Counted from the stretch's first letter, positions 8,403 through 17,105 are shown. The stretch is DNA of 23,786 nt from Balneolales bacterium (GCA_007116685.1 SKIC01000144.1:1-23786); one strand, 5' to 3'. A program made the numbers and translations. Notes: generated by a model not told the origin, from the letters alone.

Positions 8403-9364
8403 AAACTATGTTTTTTTAAACCATCAAAATGATCAGGTAAGTTACGGATGATGTCGATAACCATTTCATCCAAACTGAATATATGCCGCCATTTCCAGTC
8501 TCTTCTTGCGACACTATCGTCGATTGAATCAGGCCAGGAATCGGCAATTTTTTGCCGATAGTCCGGATTGTAAGTAATCTCAAAATCCGGCAAATGATAC
8601 TGAATGGAAGCTGCAATTTCTGCCGGCGTAAAACTCACGGCGGCCACATTATAACTGGTACGGATATTGAGAGATTCAGCCGGTGCTTCCATCAAATCCA
8701 GTGTGGCTTTTACCGCATCATGCATATACATCATGGGCAGACTGCAATTTTCTGCCAGGAAAGATTCGTAAGACTCGTCTTTTAGTGCTTTGTGGAAAAT
8801 ATCTACAGCATAATCCGTTGTGCCACCACCGGGTAATGATTTGTAGCCAATTAAACCGGGATAGCGCAAACTCCTAACATCCACACCAAACTGATTGTAG
8901 TAATAATTACACCACTGCTCACCGGTTAATTTGGTGATACCATAAACTGTAGTGGGATTTAAAGCCGTATTTTGTGGAGTGTTTTTTGAAGGGGCATCCG
9001 GACCAAAAACGGCGATAGAACTGGGCCAGAAAACTCGTTCGAGTTCCAGGTCTCTGGCGGCATTTAGGACATGGTGTAAACTTCCGATATTCAATTTGCG
9101 CGCCAGAGAGATATTCTTTTCAGCAGTGGCAGACAATAAGGCCGCAAGGTGGTAGATTTGACCAATTTCGTGGCGGGTAATTATGGAACGCAGAGCGTCT
9201 TCGTCCAACACATCCAATTGTTCAAAATGTACATCGGCCAGAGCTTTAGGTGCTTCTCGAACATCAGTGGCAATTATTTTTTCAGAGCCATATCTCTCAG
9301 ACATTTCAGAAATCAACTCTGTTCCTAATTGTCCGCAAGCACCTGTAATCAAGATTTTTTTCAT
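8399..9364 (-). CDS. tdh: L-threonine 3-dehydrogenase, short-chain (UDP-galactose-epimerase-like) type
   Basis: This 321-residue extended short-chain dehydrogenase has an N-terminal Rossmann motif (TGACGQLG, glycines at 8, 11 and 14). The catalytic Y141 and K145 are in VYGITKLTGEQ, with the serine in WPSSIAVFG near 115. The segment GYKSLPGGGTTDYAVDIF and the later FLAENCSLPMMYMHDA are typical of the metal-independent, epimerase-like threonine dehydrogenases, which are unrelated to E. coli Tdh. It oxidises L-threonine to 2-amino-3-ketobutyrate with NAD+. The gene lies 18 bases downstream of kbl, whose product cleaves that unstable intermediate, so both are one operon transcribed kbl then tdh. 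Its end overlaps the phosphatase end in a TTAA. The neighbour makes the functional call strong. Confidence 0.93.
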   Translation of the reverse strand: MKKILITGACGQLGTELISEMSERYGSEKIIATDVREAPKALADVHFEQLDVLDEDALRSIITRHEIGQIYHLAALLSATAEKNISLARKLNIGSLHHVLNAARDLELERVFWPSSIAVFGPDAPSKNTPQNTALNPTTVYGITKLTGEQWCNYYYNQFGVDVRSLRYPGLIGYKSLPGGGTTDYAVDIFHKALKDESYESFLAENCSLPMMYMHDAVKATLDLMEAPAESLNIRTSYNVAAVSFTPAEIAASIQYHLPDFEITYNPDYRQKIADSWPDSIDDSVARRDWKWRHIFSLDEMVIDIIRNLPDHFDGLKKHSF

Positions 9365-9382
9365 AACTAATCGATATCCGAA

Positions 9383-10573
9383 TTATGAGAGTACACCAAG
9401 TTCTTTACCCACTTCACAAAATGCTGAAACTGCTCTGTCCAGATGTTCTTTTTCATGTATTGCAGATAATTGAACTCTGATTCTCGCCTGCCCTTTTGGA
9501 ACCACCGGATAGAAAAATCCAATCACATAGATTCCCTTTTCGAGTAGTTTTTCTGCGAATTGCTGGGCAATTTTTGCATCATAAAGCATCACAGGAACAA
9601 TAGGATGAGTACCCGGCTTAATATCAAAACCGGCGTCGGTCATTTCTTTTCTGAAATAGAGCGTGTTGTCTTCCAGCTTATCACGCAATTCTGTTGTCTC
9701 GCTCAGCAAATCGATTACTGCAACCGAAGCACCAGCAATAGCCGGAGCAAGTGTATTTGAGAACAAATACGGACGCGAGCGCTGACGAAGAATCTCTACA
9801 ATTTCTTTTTTTGCGGATGTGAACCCACCGGAAGCTCCGCCTAATGCTTTACCCAATGTTCCGGTAATAATATCTATGCGGTCCATTACGCCACATAATT
9901 CATGAACTCCACGACCGGTTTTTCCCATGAATCCCGTAGAATGGCATTCATCAGACATTACCAAAGCATCGTATTTATCAGCCAAATCGCAGATTTTATC
10001 TAATTGAGCGATGGTTCCATCCATGGAAAAAACACCATCCGTTGCAATAATCCGGAAACGGGCATCGGAGGCTTCTTTCAGTTTTTGCTCTAAATCAGCC
10101 ATGTCATTGTGCTGATACACAAATCTGCGTGCTTTACACAAACGAACACCGTCAATAATTGAGGCATGGTTTAAGGAATCCGAAATGATAGCATCTTCAG
10201 AACCGAAAAGTGGTTCAAAAACACCCCCATTGGCATCAAAAGCCGCTGCATACAGAATCGTATCTTCCATCCCAAGAAATTTAGAAATTTTGTCTTCCAG
10301 TTCTTTGTGGATGGTTTGTGTACCGCAAATAAATCGCACAGATGACAAACCATATCCATAGGTATCAATGGCTGATTTGGCGGCTTCTATCACTTTGGGA
10401 TGTGAGGATAAACCCAGATAATTATTGGCACAGAAATTTATGACTTCATCACCTTTGGTAGTGCGAATAACGGCACCTTGTGGTGTGCTGATTACCCGTT
10501 CAGATTTATACAAACCATCTTCCTTGATTTGACTGAGTGTATCTTGTAAATGATTTTTAAGTGATGAGTACAT
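9383..10573 (-). CDS. kbl: Glycine C-acetyltransferase (2-amino-3-ketobutyrate CoA ligase)
   Basis: The 396-residue PLP enzyme belongs to the alpha-oxoamine synthase family. Residues matching the family are H136 (SLNHASII), D208 and H211 (MSDECHSTG), and the PLP lysine K242 in GTLGKALGGASGG. The length fits Kbl exactly (E. coli Kbl is 398 residues), whereas BioF and HemA have different flanking motifs. It splits 2-amino-3-ketobutyrate with CoA into glycine and acetyl-CoA. As the first gene of a two-gene operon with tdh it completes threonine-to-glycine conversion in the cytoplasm. No clear Shine-Dalgarno sequence precedes its ATG; the terminator of pruA lies about 130 bases upstream, so it should have its own promoter in 10574-10700. 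Confidence 0.95.
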   Translation of the reverse strand: MYSSLKNHLQDTLSQIKEDGLYKSERVISTPQGAVIRTTKGDEVINFCANNYLGLSSHPKVIEAAKSAIDTYGYGLSSVRFICGTQTIHKELEDKISKFLGMEDTILYAAAFDANGGVFEPLFGSEDAIISDSLNHASIIDGVRLCKARRFVYQHNDMADLEQKLKEASDARFRIIATDGVFSMDGTIAQLDKICDLADKYDALVMSDECHSTGFMGKTGRGVHELCGVMDRIDIITGTLGKALGGASGGFTSAKKEIVEILRQRSRPYLFSNTLAPAIAGASVAVIDLLSETTELRDKLEDNTLYFRKEMTDAGFDIKPGTHPIVPVMLYDAKIAQQFAEKLLEKGIYVIGFFYPVVPKGQARIRVQLSAIHEKEHLDRAVSAFCEVGKELGVLS

Positions 10574-10696
10574 AACCGCTGAGTTTTTGTGAATTATTTC
10601 GGCAAAAAGGTAACAAAAAAATAGACCTAAATGGTTCTGATTTTTGAGGAGAAACGCTTTTAGGGACTAAAGAGATGGGAAAACTAGGCTTATAAA

Positions 10697-10746
10697 CAAA
10701 AGTGAAAATTACCGGACTGACAGAAGTATCTGCCAGCCCGGTAATT
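10697..10746 (-). terminator. Strong intrinsic terminator of pruA
   Basis: A long stem pairs AATTACCGGACTGACAG (10707-10723) with CTGCCAGCCCGGTAATT (10730-10746) around AAGTAT: 17 pairs including two G-U. The minus strand goes on as TTTTCACTTTTG. It lies 12 bases beyond the pruA stop and isolates pruA from the kbl-tdh operon. Confidence 0.88.
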
Positions 10747-10757
10747 ATAATATTAAC

Positions 10758-12383
10758 TTAGCCCATATAAGGGTAACGCCAGTCACGAGGCGTAACTCTG
10801 TTTTCTTTGATTGAACGGATAGATAACCAACGATACAAGTGACTCATACTACCTGCTTTGTCGTTTGTACCTGATTTTCTGGCACCGCCAAATGGCTGTT
10901 GGTTAACAACCGCACCGGTAGGCTTATCATTGATGTAGAAATTACCTGCGGCATTACGAAGTCGGTCTGCCATGAATTTCAGCGTATGTCTTTCGGCAGC
11001 AAAAATGGCTCCTGTTAAGGCATAAGGTGAAGTCTCGTCGCAAAGCGTTAAGGTATCTTCGAAATCTTCGTCTTTGTACACGTAAATAGTAAGTACCGGT
11101 CCGAAGATCTCCTCTTCCATAGTCTTGAACTTTGGATTAGAAGTCACAATTGCGGTTGGCTGAACAAAATATCCAACAGAATCATCGTATGTGCCACCAC
11201 AAATTATTTCGGCATCTTCTGCTTCGTGGGCAAAGTCTATGTATGAAGTGATACTCTTGAATGCTTTGGCATCAATTACAGCGCCCATAAAATTACTATG
11301 ATCTTCAACATCTCCCACTTTTACCTGAGCAACTTCCGCAAGGAATTTTTCCTTAAACCCAGCCCAGAGAGATTCGGGAAGATACATACGAGAAGCAGCA
11401 GAACATTTTTGTCCCTGATACTCATAAGCCGCACGAATGGCAGCTGTTACAAGCTCGTCTGTATTAGCAGAATTATGAGCAAAAATGAAGTCTTTACCAC
11501 CGGTCTCACCAACAATGCGTGGATAATATTTGTATGTGTTGATGTTCTCACCAATGGTTTTCCAAAGGTGATTAAATGTTCCGACAGAGCCAGTAAAGTT
11601 TAAACCACTCAAATGTGGACTCGCCATTACAGGGTCACCAACATCAGCACCTGAGCCAGGTAGAAAGTTGATTACACCAGCAGGTAAACCGGCCTCTTCA
11701 AATACTTTCATTACGTAGTAGCTGGAATAAATTGAACTGAGCGCAGGCTTCCAAAGAACTACATTTCCGCACATGGCCGGACAAGAAGACAGGTTTCCGG
11801 CAATAGCTGTAAAGTTGAATGGAGAAACAGAGAAAATGAATCCTTCCAAGCCTCTGTATTCCATACGATTCCAGTTATTTGCAGGAGAAAAAGGTTGATC
11901 CTGCATAATTTTGGTCAGGTACCAGGCATTAAAACGAAGGAAATCGGCAAGTTCGCCAACGGCCTCAATTTCAGATTGATGCGGGGTTTTGGATTGCCCG
12001 AGCATGGTTGTCGCATTGAAAAGGTAGCGGTACGGACCTGTGATTAAATCAGCTGCTCTCAGGAAAATGGCTACTTTTTCTTCCCATGGAAATGTGGCCC
12101 ATGTTTTTTGTGCTTCAAGTGCGGCCTCGATAGCCATATTTACTTCTTTCTCACCACATAAATAAACCGTTGCCAGTTTATGCTTATGATTGTGAGGCAT
12201 GGTCACATCCTGCTTTTTCTCTGTACGAATTTCCTTACCACCGATGATTGCAGGAATGTCGATGACTTGGTTTTTCAGCTCTTCAATTTGCTTGTGAAGA
12301 GCTTCCGTTTCAGGCGAACCCGGCTTATAGTCGAGATAGGGTTCGTTTGCAGGTTCGCGTAATTCAAAAAATGCTTGTGCCAT
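10758..12383 (-). CDS. pruA: L-glutamate gamma-semialdehyde (1-pyrroline-5-carboxylate) dehydrogenase
   Basis: This is an aldehyde dehydrogenase of the ALDH4/P5CDH group, about 541 residues from the chosen ATG at 12383. The oxyanion asparagine is N190 (SPFNFTAIAGN), the general base E293 (VGETGGKDF) and the nucleophile C327 (QGQKCSAASR). The N-terminal block (FFELREPANEPYLDYKPGSPE) and the C-terminal NDKPTGAVVNQQPFGGARKSGTNDKAG match this family. It oxidises glutamate semialdehyde/P5C to glutamate with NAD+, the second step of proline breakdown. It is a single-domain enzyme, with no proline dehydrogenase in the window. An open frame extends upstream to an ATG at 12452, but its 23 extra residues (with FSRGNLDN) look non-coding and the family begins at MAQAFFELR, so I take 12383. 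The gene has its own terminator and sits among other amino-acid catabolic genes. Confidence 0.94.
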   Translation of the reverse strand: MAQAFFELREPANEPYLDYKPGSPETEALHKQIEELKNQVIDIPAIIGGKEIRTEKKQDVTMPHNHKHKLATVYLCGEKEVNMAIEAALEAQKTWATFPWEEKVAIFLRAADLITGPYRYLFNATTMLGQSKTPHQSEIEAVGELADFLRFNAWYLTKIMQDQPFSPANNWNRMEYRGLEGFIFSVSPFNFTAIAGNLSSCPAMCGNVVLWKPALSSIYSSYYVMKVFEEAGLPAGVINFLPGSGADVGDPVMASPHLSGLNFTGSVGTFNHLWKTIGENINTYKYYPRIVGETGGKDFIFAHNSANTDELVTAAIRAAYEYQGQKCSAASRMYLPESLWAGFKEKFLAEVAQVKVGDVEDHSNFMGAVIDAKAFKSITSYIDFAHEAEDAEIICGGTYDDSVGYFVQPTAIVTSNPKFKTMEEEIFGPVLTIYVYKDEDFEDTLTLCDETSPYALTGAIFAAERHTLKFMADRLRNAAGNFYINDKPTGAVVNQQPFGGARKSGTNDKAGSMSHLYRWLSIRSIKENRVTPRDWRYPYMG

Positions 12384-12464
12384 AATAAAAAATCGCTTTT
12401 TGTAGGTGTATTGATTGTCCAAATTTCCACGGGAAAATAGGAAAAATACCAACCCCCATGAAGC

Positions 12465-12508
12465 AGTATTTACAGGATTTTATTTGAAATTTGAATCCTG
12501 TAAATACT
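12465..12508. repeat. Perfect 15-bp inverted repeat upstream of pruA
   Basis: AGTATTTACAGGATT (12465-12479) is exactly complementary to 12494-12508 (AATCCTGTAAATACT), with a 14-base spacer. There is no T-run on either side, so it is a poor intrinsic terminator. Lying 82-125 bases before the pruA start and just after the dioxygenase stop at 12552, it could be an operator, a 5'-UTR hairpin of pruA, or an unusual 3' end of the dioxygenase message. Confidence 0.7.
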
Positions 12509-12551
12509 TTGCAATCATGAAATATTATGACAGAGCGTCTAGAACTAAGAT

Positions 12552-13487
12552 TTAGTACGAAACGGGTTCGAGGTTTGCCTCGATTCGCTCTCTGTCTTTT
12601 TCCAGCCAAGGTGGCAAAAAGAGAGATTTGCCCATGTCTTCATCCTTTTCGACTACGGAGCCATACCCCGGATCATCACTGGCTATTTCGAATAACACTC
12701 CACCGGGAGTCTGAAAGTAAACGGATTTAAAGACATGCCTGTCTATTACTATGGTTGGCCGCAATCCCATTTCTGCCACAGCCAGGCGCATTCTTTCCAA
12801 ATCCTGCTGATCATTAGCTCTGAATGCCACATGATGCACTGTTCCCTTTCCGGGTCTGTAATATTCCGGATTATCGTCTTTTTCAAGAATAACTGCGCTT
12901 CCAATCGCACTGCCTGTTCGGTATAGATAGGAATTGGCAGCTGAAGTTACAGGTTCAAAATCCATGACCTCTTTTAGAATTAAGGCGGTACTTTCGATTT
13001 CTTCCAGTCTTAGGGTAACTGACCAAAATCCCCGAATGCCAAACTCCGCAGGAACAGTTGCGTCATCCCAGGCACTCAATTCATTTACGGTAGAATCGAA
13101 AACCAATTCCAATTGTAACCCATCTGGATCTTTGAATGGCAATACCTCATATCCAAAACGCTCAAAGACATCCCCAAAAGCAATGCCTTCTTTTATGAAA
13201 AGTTCTTTCCAGCAATTCTTGGAATTTGATGGCACAGCAAAACCCACTGCAACAGCTTCGCCTGTACCCGTTTTAGTTGCGGAAGCCATTCGGAATGGAA
13301 AAAAAGTTAAACTTGATCCCGGCTGACCGCTGCCGTTTGCGTAAAAAAAGTGATATGTACCTGGATCATCCTGATTCACAGATTTCAAAACCATTCTGAG
13401 TCCCAATTTTTGAGTATAGAAACTCACATTTTGCTGTGCAGGTCCTGCAATGACCGTGATATGGTGTATTCCTTTATCTGTTCTCAT
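12552..13487 (-). CDS. VOC-family ring-cleaving dioxygenase (MhqO-like)
   Basis: The 311-residue protein has two tandem vicinal-oxygen-chelate (glyoxalase/extradiol dioxygenase) modules, at about residues 5-130 and 150-270. The opening GIHHITVIAGPAQQNVSFYTQKLGLRMVLKSVNQDDPGTYHFFYA is the signature of the ring-cleaving dioxygenase subgroup that includes MhqO of Bacillus. Likely metal ligands are H9, H219 (GTVHHVAF) and E267 (GGVLFEIASDDP), a 2-His-1-carboxylate site as in extradiol dioxygenases. The probable role is opening of a hydroquinone or catechol-type ring, perhaps for quinone detoxification; the substrate cannot be read. It has no signal peptide. It lies between pruA and lat on the same strand but with gaps of 168 and 193 bases and a terminator upstream, so it is probably transcribed alone. 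Confidence 0.85.
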   Translation of the reverse strand: MRTDKGIHHITVIAGPAQQNVSFYTQKLGLRMVLKSVNQDDPGTYHFFYANGSGQPGSSLTFFPFRMASATKTGTGEAVAVGFAVPSNSKNCWKELFIKEGIAFGDVFERFGYEVLPFKDPDGLQLELVFDSTVNELSAWDDATVPAEFGIRGFWSVTLRLEEIESTALILKEVMDFEPVTSAANSYLYRTGSAIGSAVILEKDDNPEYYRPGKGTVHHVAFRANDQQDLERMRLAVAEMGLRPTIVIDRHVFKSVYFQTPGGVLFEIASDDPGYGSVVEKDEDMGKSLFLPPWLEKDRERIEANLEPVSY

Positions 13488-13621
13488 AATTCAAAAAATT
13501 TGTTCATGTTTTGTTTTGAGAACACATTCTATATGGCGGAGGTTCTGTATTGAGTTATTTCTTAATCCATGTTAAGGATGTGCCAAAACATATTTACATA
13601 TCGGCTATTTTGGTTATTAAG

Positions 13622-13658
13622 ACATAAAAAAACCTCTGCCCGTTTCCAGACAGAGGTT
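13622..13658 (-). terminator. Intrinsic terminator of lat
   Basis: AACCTCTG (13631-13638) pairs with CAGAGGTT (13651-13658), and the minus strand continues with seven T (complement of 13626-13632 region). It is 23 bases after the lat stop at 13681. Confidence 0.88.
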
Positions 13659-13680
13659 CTCTTTCGGAGCAAAACGGGAT

Positions 13681-15072
13681 TTATTCCGTTTTAAAGTCCT
13701 TGGCCGCCACACCGTTTTCTTTTCGGCTGAGAGCAGGACATTTAGCCGCTGCCTTCACAAATGCTTTTTCCAGCATATCGAAACCTTCGTCTAAGTGAGC
13801 TTTTTCGATATTCAATGGCGGACGGAAACGAACAGAACGCTCACCGCAAGGTAAAATCAGGAGCCCTTCATCGAAAGCGGCTGAAATAAACTCGTTGCGA
13901 GCATGCTTTCCATTGAAATCAAAGGCACACATGAGGCCTTTACCACGAGGGTTTGTTACGTAAGGATGAGCTTCGCAGAATCCTTTAACTTTACTCAACA
14001 GGTAATCACCGGTAGTTGCTGCATGCTCAACGATGTTATCTTCTTCGATGATTTCCAGATATCTCTGGAAACGAACCATATCTACGAGGTTTCCACCCCA
14101 TGTAGAATTGATACGAGAAGACACGTTAAATACATTGGTCTCAACTTCATCTACACGAGTTCCGGCCAAAATTCCACAGACCTGTGCTTTTTTACCAAAA
14201 GCCATGATGTCCGGTTTAACATAATGTTGGTGTGCCCAGAATTTTCCGGTCAGAGCAACACCTGTTTGTACTTCATCATAAATCAACAGGGCTTCGTGCT
14301 GATCAGCCAGACGACGTAATTCCTGATGGAATTCGAGACGGAAATGATTATCGCCCCCCTCGCCTTGGATAGGCTCAAGGATAATCGCAGCGATATCGTC
14401 TTTATACATCTCGAAATATCGCTCTGCCTGAAGGATGGCCATTTTCTCATCTTCGATGACTTTTGCGAGATGATCGCCTTGCAGGGGATAAGTTACCTTT
14501 GGGTTCTTGATACGCGGCCAATCAAATTTCGGGAAATATGCAACTTTACCAGGTTCTGTATTGGTGAGAGACATGGTGTATCCGGTACGGCCATGAAATG
14601 CTTGCTCAAGGTGCAGGACTTTATGCCCTACTTCTTTTTTATAACCTTTCTGAAAGTTTTTTTGAACTTTCCAATCGAAAGCAACTTTAAGAGCATTTTC
14701 AATGGCTAAACCACCACCGGCAACAAAAAAGGCGTGTGGCAGATAATCCGGGATACCGACTCGGGAAAAAGTATCAACAAACTCTGCCATTTCTTGTGTG
14801 TATACATCAGAGTTTGAGGGATTGTTAATAGCTACTTTCTGTATTTTTTTCTTGAATTCTTCGTTTTGAGTAATTTTGGGATGATTCATACCCAAAGGGT
14901 TTGAAGCGAAAAAGGTAAAGAAATCTAAAAATTGGCGATTGTGCTTGGAATCGTACAGATAAGGTCCCTGACTCTTATCCAAATCCAATACCATATCAAA
15001 GCCATCCGTAAGTAAATGCTTTCCTAATACTTCGTGCACGCGCTCAGGCGCTAACGCTGTTACTTCTGCCAT
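13681..15072 (-). CDS. lat: L-lysine 6-transaminase
   Basis: This 463-residue class III PLP aminotransferase has the PLP aspartate D266 (LIYDEVQTG) and the Schiff-base lysine in the GKK of AFGKKAQVCGILAG (K294, by comparison with the GKAL of ornithine aminotransferases). AGGGLAIENALKVAFDW (117-133) and LEQAFHGRTGYTMSLTNT are characteristic of the lysine epsilon-aminotransferase subgroup. It transfers the epsilon amino group of lysine to 2-oxoglutarate, giving 2-aminoadipate 6-semialdehyde (cyclising to piperideine-6-carboxylate) and glutamate. The adipate-semialdehyde dehydrogenase that should follow is not adjacent. The presence next to pruA and kbl-tdh fits amino-acid catabolism. No good Shine-Dalgarno sequence; the 265-base divergent gap before GH3 should hold its promoter. 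No strong sign of use in beta-lactam synthesis, the other setting of LAT. Confidence 0.92.
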   Translation of the reverse strand: MAEVTALAPERVHEVLGKHLLTDGFDMVLDLDKSQGPYLYDSKHNRQFLDFFTFFASNPLGMNHPKITQNEEFKKKIQKVAINNPSNSDVYTQEMAEFVDTFSRVGIPDYLPHAFFVAGGGLAIENALKVAFDWKVQKNFQKGYKKEVGHKVLHLEQAFHGRTGYTMSLTNTEPGKVAYFPKFDWPRIKNPKVTYPLQGDHLAKVIEDEKMAILQAERYFEMYKDDIAAIILEPIQGEGGDNHFRLEFHQELRRLADQHEALLIYDEVQTGVALTGKFWAHQHYVKPDIMAFGKKAQVCGILAGTRVDEVETNVFNVSSRINSTWGGNLVDMVRFQRYLEIIEEDNIVEHAATTGDYLLSKVKGFCEAHPYVTNPRGKGLMCAFDFNGKHARNEFISAAFDEGLLILPCGERSVRFRPPLNIEKAHLDEGFDMLEKAFVKAAAKCPALSRKENGVAAKDFKTE

Positions 15073-15254
15073 AAATAAATACCTGATTTAGAAATGAATA
15101 CACGTTCGGGATTCAAACCCGACATAAACTTTTGAAATGCAATTTGTGAAAAATTATTCACACTATCCAAACATAATGAGAATTTATTTTCATAACAAAA
15201 CTACTCTCTAAAGATACAATAATCAATGCCATTTAGGCGAATTTGTAATCAACT

Positions 15255-15286
15255 TTTGGGTAATGTCAATCTTAATCGTAATTTTA
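15255..15286 (+). promoter_or_regulatory. Candidate Bacteroidota-type promoter for the GH3-family gene
   Basis: TTTG (15255-15258) and TAATTTTA (15279-15286) are separated by 20 bases. The known Bacteroidota consensus is TTTG, 19-21 bases, TAnnTTTG, so the match is 4/4 and 5 of 6 fixed positions. Transcription would start about 40-45 bases before the ATG at 15338. It is a motif match only. Confidence 0.35.
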
Positions 15287-15337
15287 CCGTTTAAATAAGA
15301 TAGACTGTGTTTTTACTTCAACCATAGCAATGCCTAA

Positions 15338-16792
15338 ATGTCCGTAGAACAAAAGCAGCGAAAAATTCTTTCTCGTTTTTTAACAAAAGCAGCGCGTACT
15401 GAGTACGGTAAACGATTTCACTTCGATTCAGTACAGTCTTACGAAGAGTATAAAGCCAAAATACCACTTACCATTTATTCAGATTACGCAGAAGAGTTTA
15501 AAAAAATTAAACGTGGAGAGGCTAGTATTACATGGCCGGGTTCTACTACTAATTTTGGCATGACTGCCGGTTCTACCGGAGATCCTAAAATTATCCCCCT
15601 CTTTGAAGACCGTATCAAAAGCGATGTTTCATTTACCAGGAGGGTAATCAGAGATTATCTCTTGCAACGCCCAAATTTCGATGTTTTAACGGGAAGCCAT
15701 CTCAGCATACCTGGAAATTTAAAAACTCCGGAAGATATGCCCGGCACCTTGGTAGGCGAAGTTAGTGCGCACTTAGCACGACGTGGCCCAAAATGGTTGA
15801 AGAAGTACCAGCTATTAAAATCGGAAGAAGTCGTTTTCATGGATTTATCTGAGAAACTCGCCGTTGCGGTTGAACGCTCTATGAAAAAAGATGTCCGTGT
15901 AATTTATGCACTTCCCTCCTGGACTCTGAAGTTTCTGCACATGGCATTGAAAGCCAATAATGTGGATACTATTGATAAAATTTGGCCAAAACTACGAGTT
16001 TTTGTTACCGGAGGAGAATCTCTTGCTTCTTGCAAACAACAAATTCTCAAAGCTTGTGGCTCCATTAAACCTGATTTCATAGAAAATTACGGCTCTTCTG
16101 AAGGCTTCTACTCATACACAAAAAAACTGAATGCTGATTTCATGAAATTAGTGTATGACGGCGGTGTTTTTTTCGAATTTATTGAGAATCCACCATCTAA
16201 TTTAGATGAGTTGAAAAAGCAGTCTACTGTACCACTTTGGGAAGTAGAAAAGGACAAAATTTACTCTCTTGTGGTTACATCGAATTCCGGATTGTGGCGT
16301 TACTGCATGACCGACACCATCGTTTTCACAGACAGCGAAAACCCTCACATACGTTTTCATGGTCGTGTTACAGATGTAGTAGATAAATTTGGTGAGTCAT
16401 TGTCCTTGTATCAGATTGATCAGGTGATGAAGAAAACGGCGAAAGCCCACAATGCTGAATACATCGCCTATACTGTTGGTGCATCACTCCAAAATGTGCA
16501 AAATCATCCTAAACATTATTGGTTTGTCCATTGGGCTACTCCGCCATCTAATATCGTAGCATTTGCGGCTGATCTTGATCAGGAAATGATTCGAATTAAT
16601 CACAGTTATGAGATACGCCGTGGCACAAAAGCGATTGGTATGCCGGAAGTGATTTCGATGAGTCAGGAGCAAAAAGACGAATGGATGAGTAAAAATTATC
16701 GCATTGGTGCGCAGACAAAATTCCCACGAATTATCCATGAGGAGCAAAAACTGCTGGCACTACTTTCTAAATGCGTGCCTAAAATTGCTTAA
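15338..16792 (+). CDS. GH3-family acyl-acid-amido synthetase-like protein
   Basis: The 484-residue protein belongs to the GH3 family, adenylating enzymes first known from plant auxin and jasmonate conjugation. Visible motifs are the ATP loop MTAGSTGDPKIIP (75-87), YGSSEGF (251-257), GVFFEFI (276-282), GLWRYCMTDTIVF (318-330) and GRVTDVVDKFGESL (342-355). These give the order of the ANL-type adenylation fold. It should activate a carboxylic acid as acyl-adenylate and join it to an amine, but the substrates of bacterial GH3 proteins are largely unknown. The chosen ATG has a TAA directly upstream in frame, so it cannot be extended; the usual N-terminal leader of about 30 residues in relatives appears to be missing. 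The gene ends 9 bases from the convergent smr-like gene. Confidence 0.88.
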   Translation: MSVEQKQRKILSRFLTKAARTEYGKRFHFDSVQSYEEYKAKIPLTIYSDYAEEFKKIKRGEASITWPGSTTNFGMTAGSTGDPKIIPLFEDRIKSDVSFTRRVIRDYLLQRPNFDVLTGSHLSIPGNLKTPEDMPGTLVGEVSAHLARRGPKWLKKYQLLKSEEVVFMDLSEKLAVAVERSMKKDVRVIYALPSWTLKFLHMALKANNVDTIDKIWPKLRVFVTGGESLASCKQQILKACGSIKPDFIENYGSSEGFYSYTKKLNADFMKLVYDGGVFFEFIENPPSNLDELKKQSTVPLWEVEKDKIYSLVVTSNSGLWRYCMTDTIVFTDSENPHIRFHGRVTDVVDKFGESLSLYQIDQVMKKTAKAHNAEYIAYTVGASLQNVQNHPKHYWFVHWATPPSNIVAFAADLDQEMIRINHSYEIRRGTKAIGMPEVISMSQEQKDEWMSKNYRIGAQTKFPRIIHEEQKLLALLSKCVPKIA

Positions 16793-16801
16793 TTCGGTTA
16801 T

Positions 16802-17056
16802 TTAAAACCGGAAATGGACAAATAATCTGCCGAAGTTTTTGCTGTCTTTTTCTATGCGATGATAATACTGCTTGATGTGGGATTGTTGTAAGAAACGCAG
16901 CACTTTCTTTTTGAGTTGCCCACTGCCTTTGCCCGGAATAATTTCAACAAGTTTTATTTTCCGTTCGATAGCTTCTTCAATAATCGCATTTAATTCGCGA
17001 TCGATAGCTTTAGAGTTATTATAGATATCGTGGAGATCGAGTTTTAACTTTGCCAT
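16802..17056 (-). CDS. Small Smr-domain protein
   Basis: At 84 residues this is little more than one Smr domain. It shows the LDLHD motif (6-10), the central IIPGKGSGQLKKKVLRFL (39-56) and the closing basic beta strand. Smr domains, as at the C-terminus of MutS2 and in bacterial stand-alone proteins, bind nucleic acid and can act as endonucleases. In some lineages they help rescue collided ribosomes. Here the LDxH and GxGxG elements are kept (PGKGSG), so activity is possible. No MutS2 is nearby. The ATG at 17056 is preceded by the terminator-containing gap that ends the AI-2E transcript from the other side, so it is probably a separate unit. Confidence 0.82.
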   Translation of the reverse strand: MAKLKLDLHDIYNNSKAIDRELNAIIEEAIERKIKLVEIIPGKGSGQLKKKVLRFLQQSHIKQYYHRIEKDSKNFGRLFVHFRF

Positions 17057-17105
17057 AGGTTCGAGTGTAAGTAAACTTCTGGACTTTAATTTTGGTCAAG
17101 TTCTG

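Noticed and set aside
12384..12452. Upstream extension of pruA to an ATG at 12452
   Set aside because: The 23 extra residues look non-coding and the P5C dehydrogenase family begins at MAQAFFELR; 12383 is the better start.
15101..15125. tRNA T-arm-like hairpin (TCGGG, 7-base loop TTTGAAT, CCCGA on the minus strand) before lat
   Set aside because: No acceptor, D or anticodon arm and no CCA end can be placed around it; probably a chance 5-bp hairpin in the lat leader.
16795..16810. Shared terminator between GH3 and the Smr gene
   Set aside because: CGGTT/AACCG gives only a 5-bp stem with no T-run, too weak to call.
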